A stretch of 10,950 nucleotides of DNA from Noviherbaspirillum_A sp963522035 (GCA_963522035.1 CAUQYP010000147.1:1-10950), one strand, 5' to 3'; shown: positions 1 to 8,331, counted from the first letter of the stretch. A program made the numbers and translations. The notes: generated by a model from the letters alone, not told the origin.

Positions 1-951
1 GATCAGGCGCGCCAGCCGTGCGGCGAGCGGCGCGTGGCGGGCCATGGCGGCCTGCAATGGCGCGGGGTCGGCCTCGGGCATGGACGGCTCGAATACGCTG
101 CACCAATGCGGCCGCATCGCGCCGATGCGGCTGTCCCATTCCGGATAGCGCGCCAGCGGCTGGGCCGGCTGTTCGTCACTGCCTGCAGCGACCTCGCGCG
201 CGCTGACTTCGCGGCCGCGCCCGCCGGGCGACTGCTGCGGCGGCGCGCCGTCGGTCGATGCATCGGCGACCAAGTCGTGCTGTTCGACACGGGTTTCGGA
301 AGGCGGCTGGTCGCTGTCCCACAGGCCGGCATTGTCGTCCCGGTAGGGTGGTTCGACCAGGTAGGTCTTTGCATTGAACTGGAGCCGCATCTGGCCGATG
401 TCGTTGCCCAGCAGCGAGCCGACTTCGCGCAGCGCGGCGGGGTTGGCGCCGTTTGCCTGCGACGCCGCGTACAGCTGCTTCGCTTTGGCGATCCACGCAT
501 TGCCGTCCTCGTACCCCGGATCCAGCAGCGCACGCGACAGCCGCAGCGCCAGCGCGGCGAAGCTGTCGTCGCGGCCGGCCAGCGGCGGGAAGCATTGCAG
601 CCAAAGGCGGCGCAAGCCGGGGAAGGCATCGATGGCCAGCTGCTCGACGCGGGCGTCTTCCAGCAGCGAGATCAGCACGACCTGCACCGGCTTCAGATTC
701 CGGCGCTCGAAACGGTGATGGCTGTAGGCCAGATGCGCGGCCGCATGGGCGGCGGCGGCGCGGTACAGGGTGAACGCCCGGCTGCCCTGCCCCGCGTGCC
801 AGGACGGCGGCAGGTGGATGCCGAGTTCGGACAGGTAGGGCCGCTGCTGCTGCCGCGGCCTGTCGTACGGATGCAGCCGCAGGTCGCGGTCCCACAGCGC
901 ACGCAGGTACGGATGCAGCCGTTTCGCCGCAGTGTCAAAGCCGGCTTCCAT
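1..951 (-). CDS. NorD/CbbO-family VWA-type protein, N-terminal part (open at left edge)
   Basis: An uninterrupted frame of 317 codons runs from the ATG at 951 to base 1 without a stop, so the C-terminal part is outside the window. The visible part matches the region before the von Willebrand A domain in NorD/CbbO/CoxE-like proteins. It has the segment EDARVE near residues 98-103 and the characteristic YPEWDSRIG...RPHWCSVFE block at residues 269-288, after a polar, Pro/Gly/Gln-rich linker (about 215-267). The metal-binding MIDAS motif expected in the VWA domain is not in view. Family members pair with CbbQ/NorQ AAA+ ATPases to activate or remodel target enzymes in the cytoplasm, and the gene follows such an ATPase by only 9 bases. 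GGCGGG is the only, weak, Shine-Dalgarno candidate, so translation may depend on coupling. A 15-base direct repeat near the 5' end encodes RLHPY twice (residues 11-15 and 25-29). GC is very high. Family assignment is fairly secure; the target is inferred. Confidence 0.85.
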   Translation of the reverse strand, partial: MEAGFDTAAKRLHPYLRALWDRDLRLHPYDRPRQQQRPYLSELGIHLPPSWHAGQGSRAFTLYRAAAAHAAAHLAYSHHRFERRNLKPVQVVLISLLEDARVEQLAIDAFPGLRRLWLQCFPPLAGRDDSFAALALRLSRALLDPGYEDGNAWIAKAKQLYAASQANGANPAALREVGSLLGNDIGQMRLQFNAKTYLVEPPYRDDNAGLWDSDQPPSETRVEQHDLVADASTDGAPPQQSPGGRGREVSAREVAAGSDEQPAQPLARYPEWDSRIGAMRPHWCSVFEPSMPEADPAPLQAAMARHAPLAARLARLI

Positions 952-960
952 GCGCCCGCC

Positions 961-1758
961 TTAATCGAAGAAGGTCAGCACCAGGTCGGACAGCGCCGCC
1001 TGCATGTGTCCATCGTCGGTCAGCGGCTGCACGACAGCCATGCGGCAAGCCTGCACCGGCGCTATGCCGCGCGCCACCAGCGTGGCGGCATAGACCAGCA
1101 TCCGGGTCGACGCGCCCTCCTCCAGCCCGTGGCCCTTCAGGTTGCGGGTCTTGCCGGCGACCGCCACGAGCCGACGAGCCAGGTCCTGGCCGACGCTGCC
1201 TTCATGCATGACGATGGCGATCTCGCGCTCGGCTTCCGGGTAATGGAAGTCGATGGCCACGAAACGCTGCCGGGTCGACTGCTTCAGGTCCTTCAGCATG
1301 CTCTGGTAGCCGGGGTTGTAGGAAATCACCAGCTGGAAGTCGTCATGCGCCTGCACCACCTCGTTGCGCTTTTCCAGCGGCAGCGCGCGCCGGGTGTCGG
1401 TCAGCGGGTGGATGGCGACGATGGTGTCCTGCCGCGCTTCCACCACTTCGTCGAGGTAGCAGAGTGCGCCGTGGCGCGCGGCCAGCGTCAGCGGCCCGTC
1501 CTGCCAGACCGTACCGCCAGCGTCTAGCAGCCAGCGGCCGACCAGGTCGCTGGCGGTCATGTCCTCGTTGCAGGCCAGCGTCACCAGCGGCCGGCCCAGG
1601 CGCCACGCCATGTGCTCGATGAAGCGGGTCTTGCCGCAGCCGGTCGGCCCCTTCAGCATGGTCGGCAGCCGCGCCTGCCAGGCTGCCTCGAACTGCGCGA
1701 CTTCATCGCCGACCGGCAGGTAATACGGCTCGCTGCGAAGCCGGTACGCGTCCATCAT
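961..1758 (-). CDS. MoxR-type AAA+ ATPase of the CbbQ/NorQ family
   Basis: The product is 265 residues, the normal length for CbbQ/NorQ/NirQ ATPases. Walker A is GPTGCGKT at residues 37-44. The family block CNEDMTASDLVGRW follows at about 63-76, Walker B is CYLDE at 100-104, the sensor-type SYNPGYQ is near 146-152, and STRQRF follows at 161-166. The C-terminal third fits the CbbQ C-terminal domain. These hexameric ATPases work with a VWA-domain partner to activate an enzyme, such as Rubisco (CbbQO) or nitric oxide reductase (NorQD). Here the partner gene lies directly downstream. The start ATG at 1758 overlaps the amiE stop as ATGA, arguing for translational coupling to the amidase; a second in-frame ATG follows immediately. 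The nearest purine-rich site (AAGGA) is about 12 bases away. The longer open frame reaching 2385 is antisense-free but lies out of frame within amiE and is not real. The role on an amidase is inference. P. aeruginosa amiE is also next to an ATPase-like gene (amiB), which is a possible analogy only. Confidence 0.92.
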   Translation of the reverse strand: MMDAYRLRSEPYYLPVGDEVAQFEAAWQARLPTMLKGPTGCGKTRFIEHMAWRLGRPLVTLACNEDMTASDLVGRWLLDAGGTVWQDGPLTLAARHGALCYLDEVVEARQDTIVAIHPLTDTRRALPLEKRNEVVQAHDDFQLVISYNPGYQSMLKDLKQSTRQRFVAIDFHYPEAEREIAIVMHEGSVGQDLARRLVAVAGKTRNLKGHGLEEGASTRMLVYAATLVARGIAPVQACRMAVVQPLTDDGHMQAALSDLVLTFFD

Positions 1759-2795
1759 CGGTGCTCGAGGTCCTTCTTGTTGGGGATGCCGGGGATCGGA
1801 CATTCCTCGGTGCCGACCGTGTCGCGGGTGATGGCCTCGACCATTTCCCGGGTGCCGTCGGGGTCGTTGACCCACTTCGAATAGAAGTCGAACGGGCAGG
1901 ATGCCTTGCCGCGGATGTCGTCGCCGGAATTGATCATGCCGGTGTAGCCGCGGTGCAGCAGCTTGAACAGGTGGTTTTCCGACTGCATGTTCTTGCGGGC
2001 GTCGCGGATCAGCGAGGTGGACAGCGCCGCGTACTGGATGCCGTTGTCCTCCTCGCCGCATTCGCCCATGGTGCGGCCGTCGAAGCCGATAATGGCGGAG
2101 TGGCCAAAGTACGAATACACGCCGTCGAAGCCGGACGCGTTCGCCACGGCGACGTAGCAGTTGTTGGCCCAGGCCATGGACTTGGCCATCAGCACCTGCT
2201 GGTCCTTGGCCGGGTACATATAGCCCTGGCAGCGCACGATGAGTTCGGCGCCGCGCATCGCGCAGTCGCGCCAGATTTCCGGGTAGTTGCCGTCGTCGCA
2301 GATGATCAGGCTGATCTTCAGTCCCTTGGGACCTTCCGACACGTAGGTGCAGTTGCCCGGGTACCAGCCTTCGACCGGCACCCACGGCATGATCTTGCGG
2401 TACTTCTGCACGATCTCGCCCTGGTCGTTCATCAGGATGAGCGTGTTGTACGGCGCCTTGTGCGGATGCTCTTCATGCCGCTCGCCGGTCAGCGAGAACA
2501 CGCCCCATACCTTGGCGCTGCGGCAGGCTTCGGCGAAGATCGCGGTTTCCTCGCCGGGGATAGCGGCGGCGGTGTCGTACATCTCGCCGCTGTCGTACAT
2601 GATGCCGTGGGTGCTGTACTCGGGGAAGATCACCAGGTCCATGCCGGGCAGGCCCATCTTCATGCCCTTGATCATGTCGGCGATCTTGCGCGCGTTGTCG
2701 AGCACTTCGGCCTTGGTGTGCAGGCGCGGCATCTTGTAGTTGACGACGGCGACGCCGACGGCGTCCTTGCTGCTTGAAATATCTCCGTGATACAT
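1755..2795 (-). CDS. amiE: Aliphatic amidase (acylamide amidohydrolase)
   Basis: This cytoplasmic nitrilase-superfamily enzyme hydrolyses short aliphatic amides such as acetamide and propionamide to the carboxylic acid plus ammonia. The 346-residue length equals that of Pseudomonas aeruginosa AmiE, and the N-terminus (MYHGDISSSKDAVGVAVVNY) is nearly the same as I recall it. The catalytic residues fall at the expected numbers: Glu59 in FPEY, Lys134 in KYRK, Glu142 in VEGWYPG and Cys166 in IICDDGN. It is AmiE rather than AmiF, whose N-terminus differs. The start at 2795 is preceded by CTGGAGAA at suitable spacing. It lies 20 bases after fmdB, and its TGA overlaps the ATG of the AAA+ ATPase gene. 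Together with FmdA it gives the cluster two unrelated amidases of overlapping but distinct range. The gene looks intact. Confidence 0.96.
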   Translation of the reverse strand: MYHGDISSSKDAVGVAVVNYKMPRLHTKAEVLDNARKIADMIKGMKMGLPGMDLVIFPEYSTHGIMYDSGEMYDTAAAIPGEETAIFAEACRSAKVWGVFSLTGERHEEHPHKAPYNTLILMNDQGEIVQKYRKIMPWVPVEGWYPGNCTYVSEGPKGLKISLIICDDGNYPEIWRDCAMRGAELIVRCQGYMYPAKDQQVLMAKSMAWANNCYVAVANASGFDGVYSYFGHSAIIGFDGRTMGECGEEDNGIQYAALSTSLIRDARKNMQSENHLFKLLHRGYTGMINSGDDIRGKASCPFDFYSKWVNDPDGTREMVEAITRDTVGTEECPIPGIPNKKDLEHR

Positions 2796-2815
2796 CGTGA
2801 TTCTCCAGAAAAATG

Positions 2816-3112
2816 TCAGGTGTCGCAGATGCTGCAGTTGTAGCCCTTGCAGTTGTGCAGCACGCTGCTGCGGCCGGCGCCTGCGTGAGTGCCGGGGCCG
2901 GTGATGCCGGCGCCGGCAAGCTGCTGGGCCAGGCTTTGCGGCTTCCAGCTGCTGACGCTGCGCAGCTCTACCCTGCCGCCGCCGACGGCCGGCTGGGCGG
3001 GGGTTTGCTCATGGCAGTACGGGCAGTCGATGCCGGCATGCAGTTCGCCGACCTTCAGCATCTTCTCGAATGTGCCGGCGCACTGGGTGCAATGAATGTC
3101 GTATAGGGGCAT
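2816..3112 (-). CDS. fmdB: FmdB-family zinc-ribbon protein
   Basis: The product is a 98-residue protein from the start MPLYDIHC, the usual N-terminus of FmdB zinc-ribbon proteins. An in-frame ATG at 3127 would add MENTA; I prefer 3112 because of family alignment and because GGAA lies 9 bases before it. A zinc ribbon is formed by CTQC (Cys8, Cys11) and CPYC (Cys30, Cys33). A Gly/Ala-rich middle follows, then a C-terminal HNCKGYNCSICDT segment with three more cysteines (88, 93, 96). In Methylophilus, FmdB was described as a possible regulator of formamidase expression; the biochemical role of the family is not settled. The gene lies between fmdA and amiE, which supports a role connected to amidase expression or maturation. 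Upstream it is separated from fmdA by a strong GC hairpin that ends in UUUU. Confidence 0.88.
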   Translation of the reverse strand: MPLYDIHCTQCAGTFEKMLKVGELHAGIDCPYCHEQTPAQPAVGGGRVELRSVSSWKPQSLAQQLAGAGITGPGTHAGAGRSSVLHNCKGYNCSICDT

Positions 3113-3127
3113 GGCAGTGTTTTCCAT

Positions 3128-3156
3128 AAAAGGCCCGGGCCACCATGGCCCGGGCC
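3128..3156 (-). terminator. GC-rich hairpin with short U-tract between fmdA and fmdB
   Basis: On the minus-strand RNA, a perfect stem of at least 10 pairs (GGCCCGGGCC at 3147-3156 with its complement at 3132-3141) encloses a 5-base loop. The closing A-U pair can extend it to 11 pairs with a 3-base loop. It is followed at once by UUUUA (3131-3127). It begins 4 bases after the fmdA stop. The form is that of an intrinsic terminator with a short U-tract, so partial read-through, or a 3' stabiliser for the upstream mRNA, is more likely than complete termination. Confidence 0.7.
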
Positions 3157-3160
3157 GGGC

Positions 3161-4333
3161 TCAGCGTCCCCAGTAGGGCTTGTCGTTCAGCATGCCCTTC
3201 GGCGTGATGTCCTGGTCGAAGATCTCGGTCGGGATCGACACCGTGCAGGCACAGTTCGGTATGTCGACGATGCCGCCGATCCGTCCTTCCACCGGCGCCG
3301 CGGTCAGCAGCATGTAGGCCTGCGGGCCGGTCAGGCCGAAGTGGGTCAGGTAGTCGATGGCCTTCAGGCAGGCCTGGCGATAGGCCACCGTCGCGTCCAT
3401 GTAGTAGTTCTTGCCGTTCTCGACGCTGATGCCTTCGAAGGTCAGGTACTTGCTGTAGTGCGGCTTGACCACGCTGGGCATGAAGATCGGCGCGGACAGG
3501 TTGTACTTCGCCATGCCGCCCTTGATCAGGTCGAAGCCGACATGGGTGGCGCCGTCCATCTCGATGGCGCCGCAGAAGCCGATCTCGCCATCGCCTTGTG
3601 AAAAGTGCAAGTCGCCCATCGAGAAGCCGGCGCCCTTCACATAGACCGGGAAGAAGATGCGGGTGCCGGTGGACAGGTCCTTGATGTCGGTGTTGCCGCC
3701 ATGCTCGCGCGGCGGCACGGTGCGCGCCGCCTCCTTCGCCATGCGGTCGAACTCCAGTCCCTTGACGCCGCGCAGCACCGCCGTCAACGGGTCGGGCGGC
3801 TTGGCCAGGCCCAGCTTGGCCAGCGGCGCTTCACGCCGGTTCCACTCGCCCAGCAGCTCGTGCGACGGCAGGCAGCCCATCAGGCCGGGGTGGGTCAGGC
3901 CGGCGATGCGCACGCCGGGAATATGGCGCGAGGTGGCATACAGGCCCTTCAGGTCCCAGATGGCCTTGGCGGCGTCGGGATAGTAGTCGGCCAGGAAGCC
4001 GCCGCCGTTGGACTTGGCGAACACGCCGGAGAAGCCGACCGGCGTGATCGGCTTGATGTCGAGCAGGTCGACCACCAGCAGGTCGCCCGGCTCGGCGCCC
4101 TCGATGTAGAACGGCCCGGTCAGCGGATGGGCGCGGGTCAGGTCGACATCGCGCACGTCGGAAACATCGTCATTGTCGAGGATCTGGCCGTCGAGGAAGT
4201 CGAGCGACTCGATGATGATGGCCTCGCCCGGCTTCACGCGCGACAGGAAGGGAATGTCCGGGTGCCAGCGGTTATGGCCCAGCTCGGCCTGCTCGGCCAG
4301 TGGAACGCCCGGCTTGATGGTGAAATGCTGCAT
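3161..4333 (-). CDS. fmdA: Formamidase (FmdA/AmdA family)
   Basis: The product is a 390-residue acetamidase/formamidase-family enzyme; Methylophilus FmdA is slightly longer, about 400 residues. It hydrolyses formamide, and less well other short amides, to the acid plus ammonia in the cytoplasm. Family segments in order are NRWHPDIPFL at 21-30, FSGVFAKSNGGGFL at 101-114, RHIPGVRIAGLTHPGLMGCLPS at about 136-157, REHGGNTDIKDL at 209-220 and HFSQGDGEIGFCGAIEMDG at 243-261. The C-terminus carries the cysteine-containing CACTVSIPTEIF stretch common in the family. AAGGAGA lies just before the ATG. The gene is 44 bases after the small Cys4 protein gene and is followed by a strong hairpin. No damage is visible. 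It is unrelated in fold to AmiE, so the cluster encodes two independent amidase solutions. Confidence 0.94.
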   Translation of the reverse strand: MQHFTIKPGVPLAEQAELGHNRWHPDIPFLSRVKPGEAIIIESLDFLDGQILDNDDVSDVRDVDLTRAHPLTGPFYIEGAEPGDLLVVDLLDIKPITPVGFSGVFAKSNGGGFLADYYPDAAKAIWDLKGLYATSRHIPGVRIAGLTHPGLMGCLPSHELLGEWNRREAPLAKLGLAKPPDPLTAVLRGVKGLEFDRMAKEAARTVPPREHGGNTDIKDLSTGTRIFFPVYVKGAGFSMGDLHFSQGDGEIGFCGAIEMDGATHVGFDLIKGGMAKYNLSAPIFMPSVVKPHYSKYLTFEGISVENGKNYYMDATVAYRQACLKAIDYLTHFGLTGPQAYMLLTAAPVEGRIGGIVDIPNCACTVSIPTEIFDQDITPKGMLNDKPYWGR

Positions 4334-4377
4334 GGTTTCTCCTTGTGTTTTTCAGTGCACGGAAAATGGTCGGGCGC

Positions 4378-4632
4378 TCAGAAAGGCGGAAAGGCATGCG
4401 CCTCGCAGCCGGCCTGGTAGCCGCCGTTGACGGTGTCGTCCTTGATCTTCTTGCATACGGTGTTCACCCATTCCTCGCGTGTGACCACGGTGCCGTCGGG
4501 CAGCCTGCCGCCGTCCGAGTTGACCGCCAGCAGGCACACCGGGCAGGTCTGCACGGAAGAGGCGGTGCGGCCGCGGCCGCGGTCGGTAAAGCCGTCGCTG
4601 CCCTGTTTGTTGTATTCCATGTATCCGATCAT
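4378..4632 (-). CDS. Small four-cysteine protein, function unknown
   Basis: The product is an 84-residue hydrophilic protein with no signal peptide or membrane segment. I do not recognise the family. It has a CPVC knuckle (Cys30, Cys33) followed by Cys60 and Cys76, with His79 nearby; this set could bind zinc or another metal. The start at 4632 is supported by AAGGAGA seven bases upstream; a second in-frame ATG lies four codons in. The gene sits 48 bases after urtE and 44 bases before fmdA on the same strand, so it is almost certainly co-transcribed. Its GC and codon use match its neighbours. With FmdB it makes two small Cys-rich proteins flanking formamidase, which suggests (inference) a shared accessory or metal-handling role. 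It is not FmdB-like in its N-terminus. Confidence 0.75.
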   Translation of the reverse strand: MIGYMEYNKQGSDGFTDRGRGRTASSVQTCPVCLLAVNSDGGRLPDGTVVTREEWVNTVCKKIKDDTVNGGYQAGCEAHAFPPF

Positions 4633-4680
4633 GCTGTCTTCTCCTTGCCTGGCAAAAGTGCCGAATGAAAGCGTGGGGCG

Positions 4681-5370
4681 CTACACCGACAGGTAGCGGC
4701 TGATGGTGGCGGCGTCGACGTTGGCGCGCTGGTCCTCGTAGACGAAGCGGCCCTTGTCGATGACGAGGAAGCGGTCGGCGATGTCGAGCGTGAAGCTCAG
4801 GACCTGCTCCGAGACGATGATGGTCAGCTGGCGCAGCTTCCTGATTTCCTTCAGGCTTTTGGCGATGTCCTTGATGATGGACGGCTGTATGCCTTCGGTC
4901 GGCTCGTCCAGCAGCAGCACCTTGGGGTTGGTCGCCAGCGCGCGGGCGATGGCGAGCTGCTGCTGCTGGCCGCCGGACAGGTTGCCGCCGCGGCGCGAGC
5001 GCATGTCGTACAGCACCGGGAACAGCGCATACAGTTCCTCGGGCACCTTGCCGCTGGCCGAGGCAGGCAGCCCGGTCTGGATGTTTTCCAGCACCGTCAT
5101 GCTGGGGAAGATCATGCGGCCCTGCGGCACGTAGGCCACGCCGCTGGCGACACGCTGATGGCTTTCCATGCCGGCCAGCTCGCGGCCGTCCACGGTAATG
5201 CTGCCGTGGCGCATCGGCAAAATGCCCATCAGGGTCTTGAACAGCGTGGTCTTGCCCATGCCGTTGCGGCCCATGACGGCGACGATTTCCTGCTTGTCCA
5301 CCTTCAGGTTGATGTCGTGGATGACCTCGCTCTGGCCGTAGCCGGACGCCAGGCTGGTGACGTTGAACAT
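4681..5370 (-). CDS. urtE: Urea/short-chain amide ABC transporter ATPase UrtE
   Basis: The product is a 229-residue ABC ATPase that powers the membrane importer from the cytoplasmic side. Walker A is GRNGMGKTT at residues 34-42, the signature is LSGGQQQQ, and Walker B is VLLLDEPTEGIQPS. The TEGIQPS ending is typical of UrtE and separates it from LivF. As in LivF/UrtE proteins, the switch region reads VSEQ instead of carrying a histidine, so this is not a defect. AGGAGA precedes the ATG. It follows urtD by 30 bases, in the usual urtD-urtE order. The amidase neighbours make the Methylophilus Fmd amide/urea transporter an equally suitable name. Confidence 0.92.
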   Translation of the reverse strand: MFNVTSLASGYGQSEVIHDINLKVDKQEIVAVMGRNGMGKTTLFKTLMGILPMRHGSITVDGRELAGMESHQRVASGVAYVPQGRMIFPSMTVLENIQTGLPASASGKVPEELYALFPVLYDMRSRRGGNLSGGQQQQLAIARALATNPKVLLLDEPTEGIQPSIIKDIAKSLKEIRKLRQLTIIVSEQVLSFTLDIADRFLVIDKGRFVYEDQRANVDAATISRYLSV

Positions 5371-5400
5371 GCGTTCTCCTGTGCCTTGTATCAGTAAGGG

Positions 5401-6185
<785 letters not shown>

Positions 6186-6189
<4 letters not shown>

Positions 6190-7364
6190 TTGGTGGCCTC
6201 CAGGCCGGTGACGTTGTGCTGCGGTTCGGGACGCACGGCGGGCACTGCCGGCGCCGGCCTTGGCTTGACTTCGCGGCGGCGTTTCAGTGCCTGCATAAGG
6301 CGGCGGCCCTGGGTGTCGACCACGCCGGCCAGGCCGTTGGGGAAGTACATCACCACCGCGATGAACAGGCCGCCCATCAGGAACAGCCACAGCTCGGGCA
6401 GCGTTTCGGAAAAGTAGGTCTTGCCGAGGTTGACCAGCAGCGTGCCGTAGACCGCGCCCAGCAGCGACATGCGCCCGCCTACCGCGGCGAAGATCACCAT
6501 CTCGATCGACGGCACGATGCCGACGAAGGACGGCGACATGAAGCCGACCTGCAGCGTAAACATCGCACCGCCGATAGCCGAGAATGCCGCGGCCACGCAG
6601 AACACGAAGATCTTGAAGCTGGCGACGTCGTAGCCCGAGAAGCGCACCCGCTCCTCCTTGTCGCGCATGGCCATCAGCAGCCGGCCCAGCTTGGACGACA
6701 GGATGTACTTGCCGAACAGGATGCAGCCGAGTAGCAGGCCGGCGTTGACGAAATACAGGATCATGCGGGCGCTGTCGCTGCGGATGTCCCAGCCCAGCAG
6801 CGTCTTCAGGTCGGTAATGCCGTTGACGCCGCCGGTCAGGCCCTGCTGGCCAATGATGAGTATGGTCATGATCGCCGCGATGGCCTGGGTGACGATGGAG
6901 AAGTAGACGTCGCCCACGCGCCGCTTGAACATCGCGTTGCCGATGATGAGCGCAAACAGCGTCGGCACCAGGATGACCGCGGCCAGCGTGAACGTGAAGC
7001 TCTGGAACGGCTGCCACAAGAGCGGCAGCGACGTGATCTGGTTCCAGTCCATGAAGTCCGGAATGCCGGGCGTGCTCTGGATTTTCGTGCTGACCGGGTC
7101 GGACGCCTCGAGCTTCAGGAACATCGCCATGCAATAGCCGCCGATGCCGAAGAACACGCCCTGCCCCAGGCTCAGGATGCCGCCATAGCCCCAGCACAGC
7201 ACCAGCCCGACGGCGACGAACGCATACGACAGGTACTTGCCCATCAGGTTCAGGCGGAACGGTTCCAGCAGCAGCGGGAACACCACCAGCAGCAGGCCGG
7301 CCAGCAAGGCCAGGTTGATGGCCCCCGCGCGTCCGCCCAGCAGTTTTTGGGTTGCAGCGTTCAT
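6186..7364 (-). CDS. urtC: Urea/short-chain amide ABC transporter permease UrtC
   Basis: The product is a 392-residue inner-membrane protein of the LivM/UrtC family, with about eight to ten hydrophobic segments beginning near residue 17. Typical blocks are GGILSLGQGVFFGIGGY in the first third, QQGLTGGVNGITDL in the middle, and the cytoplasmic coupling segment RDKEERVRFSGYDVASFK. The last 40 or so residues are a basic, proline-rich tail (RRREVKPRPAPAVPAVRP). The ATG at 7364 has AAAGGAAT before it; the open frame upstream to 8114 is a shadow of urtB. It follows urtB by 17 bases and overlaps urtD by four. With UrtB it forms the translocation channel. Confidence 0.93.
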
Positions 7365-7381
7365 GCTTATTCCTTTAGTCG

Positions 7382-8299
7382 TTACTTGCGCAGCTTGGCC
7401 GCGAACAGTCCCTGCGGACGCAGCATCAGGATCAGGATGACGGCCGACAGCGTGATCACCTTGGCCATGGAACCGGTCAGGAAGAATTCCGTGGTCGACT
7501 GCGTCTGGGCGATCGAGAATGCCGAGGCGATGGTGCCGACCAGGCTTTGGGCGCCGCCGAACACCACCACCAGGAAGGTGTCGACGATGTACAGCGAGCC
7601 GCTGGTGGGGCCGGTCGAGCCGATGGTGGTGAAGGCCGCGCCCGCCACGCCGGCCACGCCGCAGCCCAGCGAGAAGGTGGTGCGGTCGACCTGGCGGGTG
7701 TTGATGCCAACCGCGCCGCTCATGACCCGGTTCTGCATGGTGGCGCGCACCTGCAGGCCCCAGCGCGAACGGAACAGCAGCACGAAGATGGCGCCGGTCA
7801 GCAGCACGGTCAGGCCCATCATGAAGACGCCGTTGATCGGTATGTCGATGGTGTCGCTGGGCTTGAACGAACCCATCAGCCAGTCGGGCAGCGTGGCGCT
7901 GACTTCCTTGGCGCCGAACACGGAACGGAAGGTCTGCTGCATGACCAGGCTCAGTCCCCAGGTGGCCAGCAGCGTGTCGAGCGGGCGCTTGTAGAGCTTG
8001 CTGATCAGCACGCGCTCGGTCAGGTTGCCGACTGCGTAGGCCACCGCGAAGGACAGCACGATGGCGGCGAAGAAGTAATAGGGCTGCAGCGCCGGCGCGA
8101 ACTCGGTGGTCCACTTCGACAGCAGGTAGGTGATGTAGGCGCCGATGGTCAGGAACTCGCCGTGCGCCATGTTAATCACGCCCATCTGCCCGAAGATGAT
8201 GGCCAGGCCCAACGCCATCAGCAGCAGCACGCAGAATACCGACAGGCCGTTGAAGCCCTGCATGGCGAAGATTGCACCGAATTCGGATAACCAGCTCAT
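7382..8299 (-). CDS. urtB: Urea/short-chain amide ABC transporter permease UrtB (short form)
   Basis: The product is a 305-residue polytopic inner-membrane permease of the LivH/UrtB family. The hallmark GLAIIFGQMGVINMAHGEF is at residues 31-49, followed by further hydrophobic helices, the coupling region around NRVMSGAVGINTRQVDR and a UrtB-like SLYIVDTFLVVVFGG near the C-terminus. The start MSWLSEF at 8299 has AGGAG five bases upstream. A longer frame to 8359 would begin inside the intercistronic hairpin with a non-hydrophobic, family-unlike leader, so I reject it. Many UrtB proteins of urease-linked systems carry a long N-terminal periplasmic-type extension; this one lacks it, which fits an Fmd-type amide/urea transporter. 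Confidence 0.92.
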   Translation of the reverse strand: MSWLSEFGAIFAMQGFNGLSVFCVLLLMALGLAIIFGQMGVINMAHGEFLTIGAYITYLLSKWTTEFAPALQPYYFFAAIVLSFAVAYAVGNLTERVLISKLYKRPLDTLLATWGLSLVMQQTFRSVFGAKEVSATLPDWLMGSFKPSDTIDIPINGVFMMGLTVLLTGAIFVLLFRSRWGLQVRATMQNRVMSGAVGINTRQVDRTTFSLGCGVAGVAGAAFTTIGSTGPTSGSLYIVDTFLVVVFGGAQSLVGTIASAFSIAQTQSTTEFFLTGSMAKVITLSAVILILMLRPQGLFAAKLRK

Positions 8300-8304
8300 G
8301 TTTG

Positions 8305-8309
8305 CTCCT
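8305..8309 (-). promoter_or_regulatory. Ribosome binding site deciding the urtB start
   Basis: AGGAG on the minus strand lies five bases before the ATG at 8299. It supports the 305-residue UrtB over the in-frame 325-residue alternative starting at 8359, whose start codon is buried in a 12-pair hairpin. Confidence 0.75.
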
Positions 8310-8331
8310 GTATTGCCATGATGGTGAAACG

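Noticed and set aside
34..1527. Long plus-strand open frame of 497 codons opposite the norD-like gene and the AAA+ ATPase
   Set aside because: It is antisense to two genes with clear family motifs; its translation has no recognisable motif and is a by-product of high GC.
1759..2385. N-terminal extension of the AAA+ ATPase frame into amiE
   Set aside because: The extension is a shifted frame of amiE with Arg/Gly-rich noise; the ATPase homology starts at 1758.
1761..2777. Plus-strand open frame of 338 codons opposite amiE
   Set aside because: It mirrors the highly conserved amidase, with a Val/Ala/Gly/His-rich composition typical of antisense shadows.
4642..4665. GGCA-AAAG-TGCC hairpin between urtE and the small Cys4 gene
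   Set aside because: The stem is only four pairs, with no U-tract, too weak to call a terminator or regulatory structure.
6190..7197. Upstream extension of the urtD frame and the similar upstream extension of the urtC frame (7365-8114)
   Set aside because: Both are out-of-frame readings of the neighbouring permease genes; the family N-termini and ribosome sites place the starts at 6189 and 7364.
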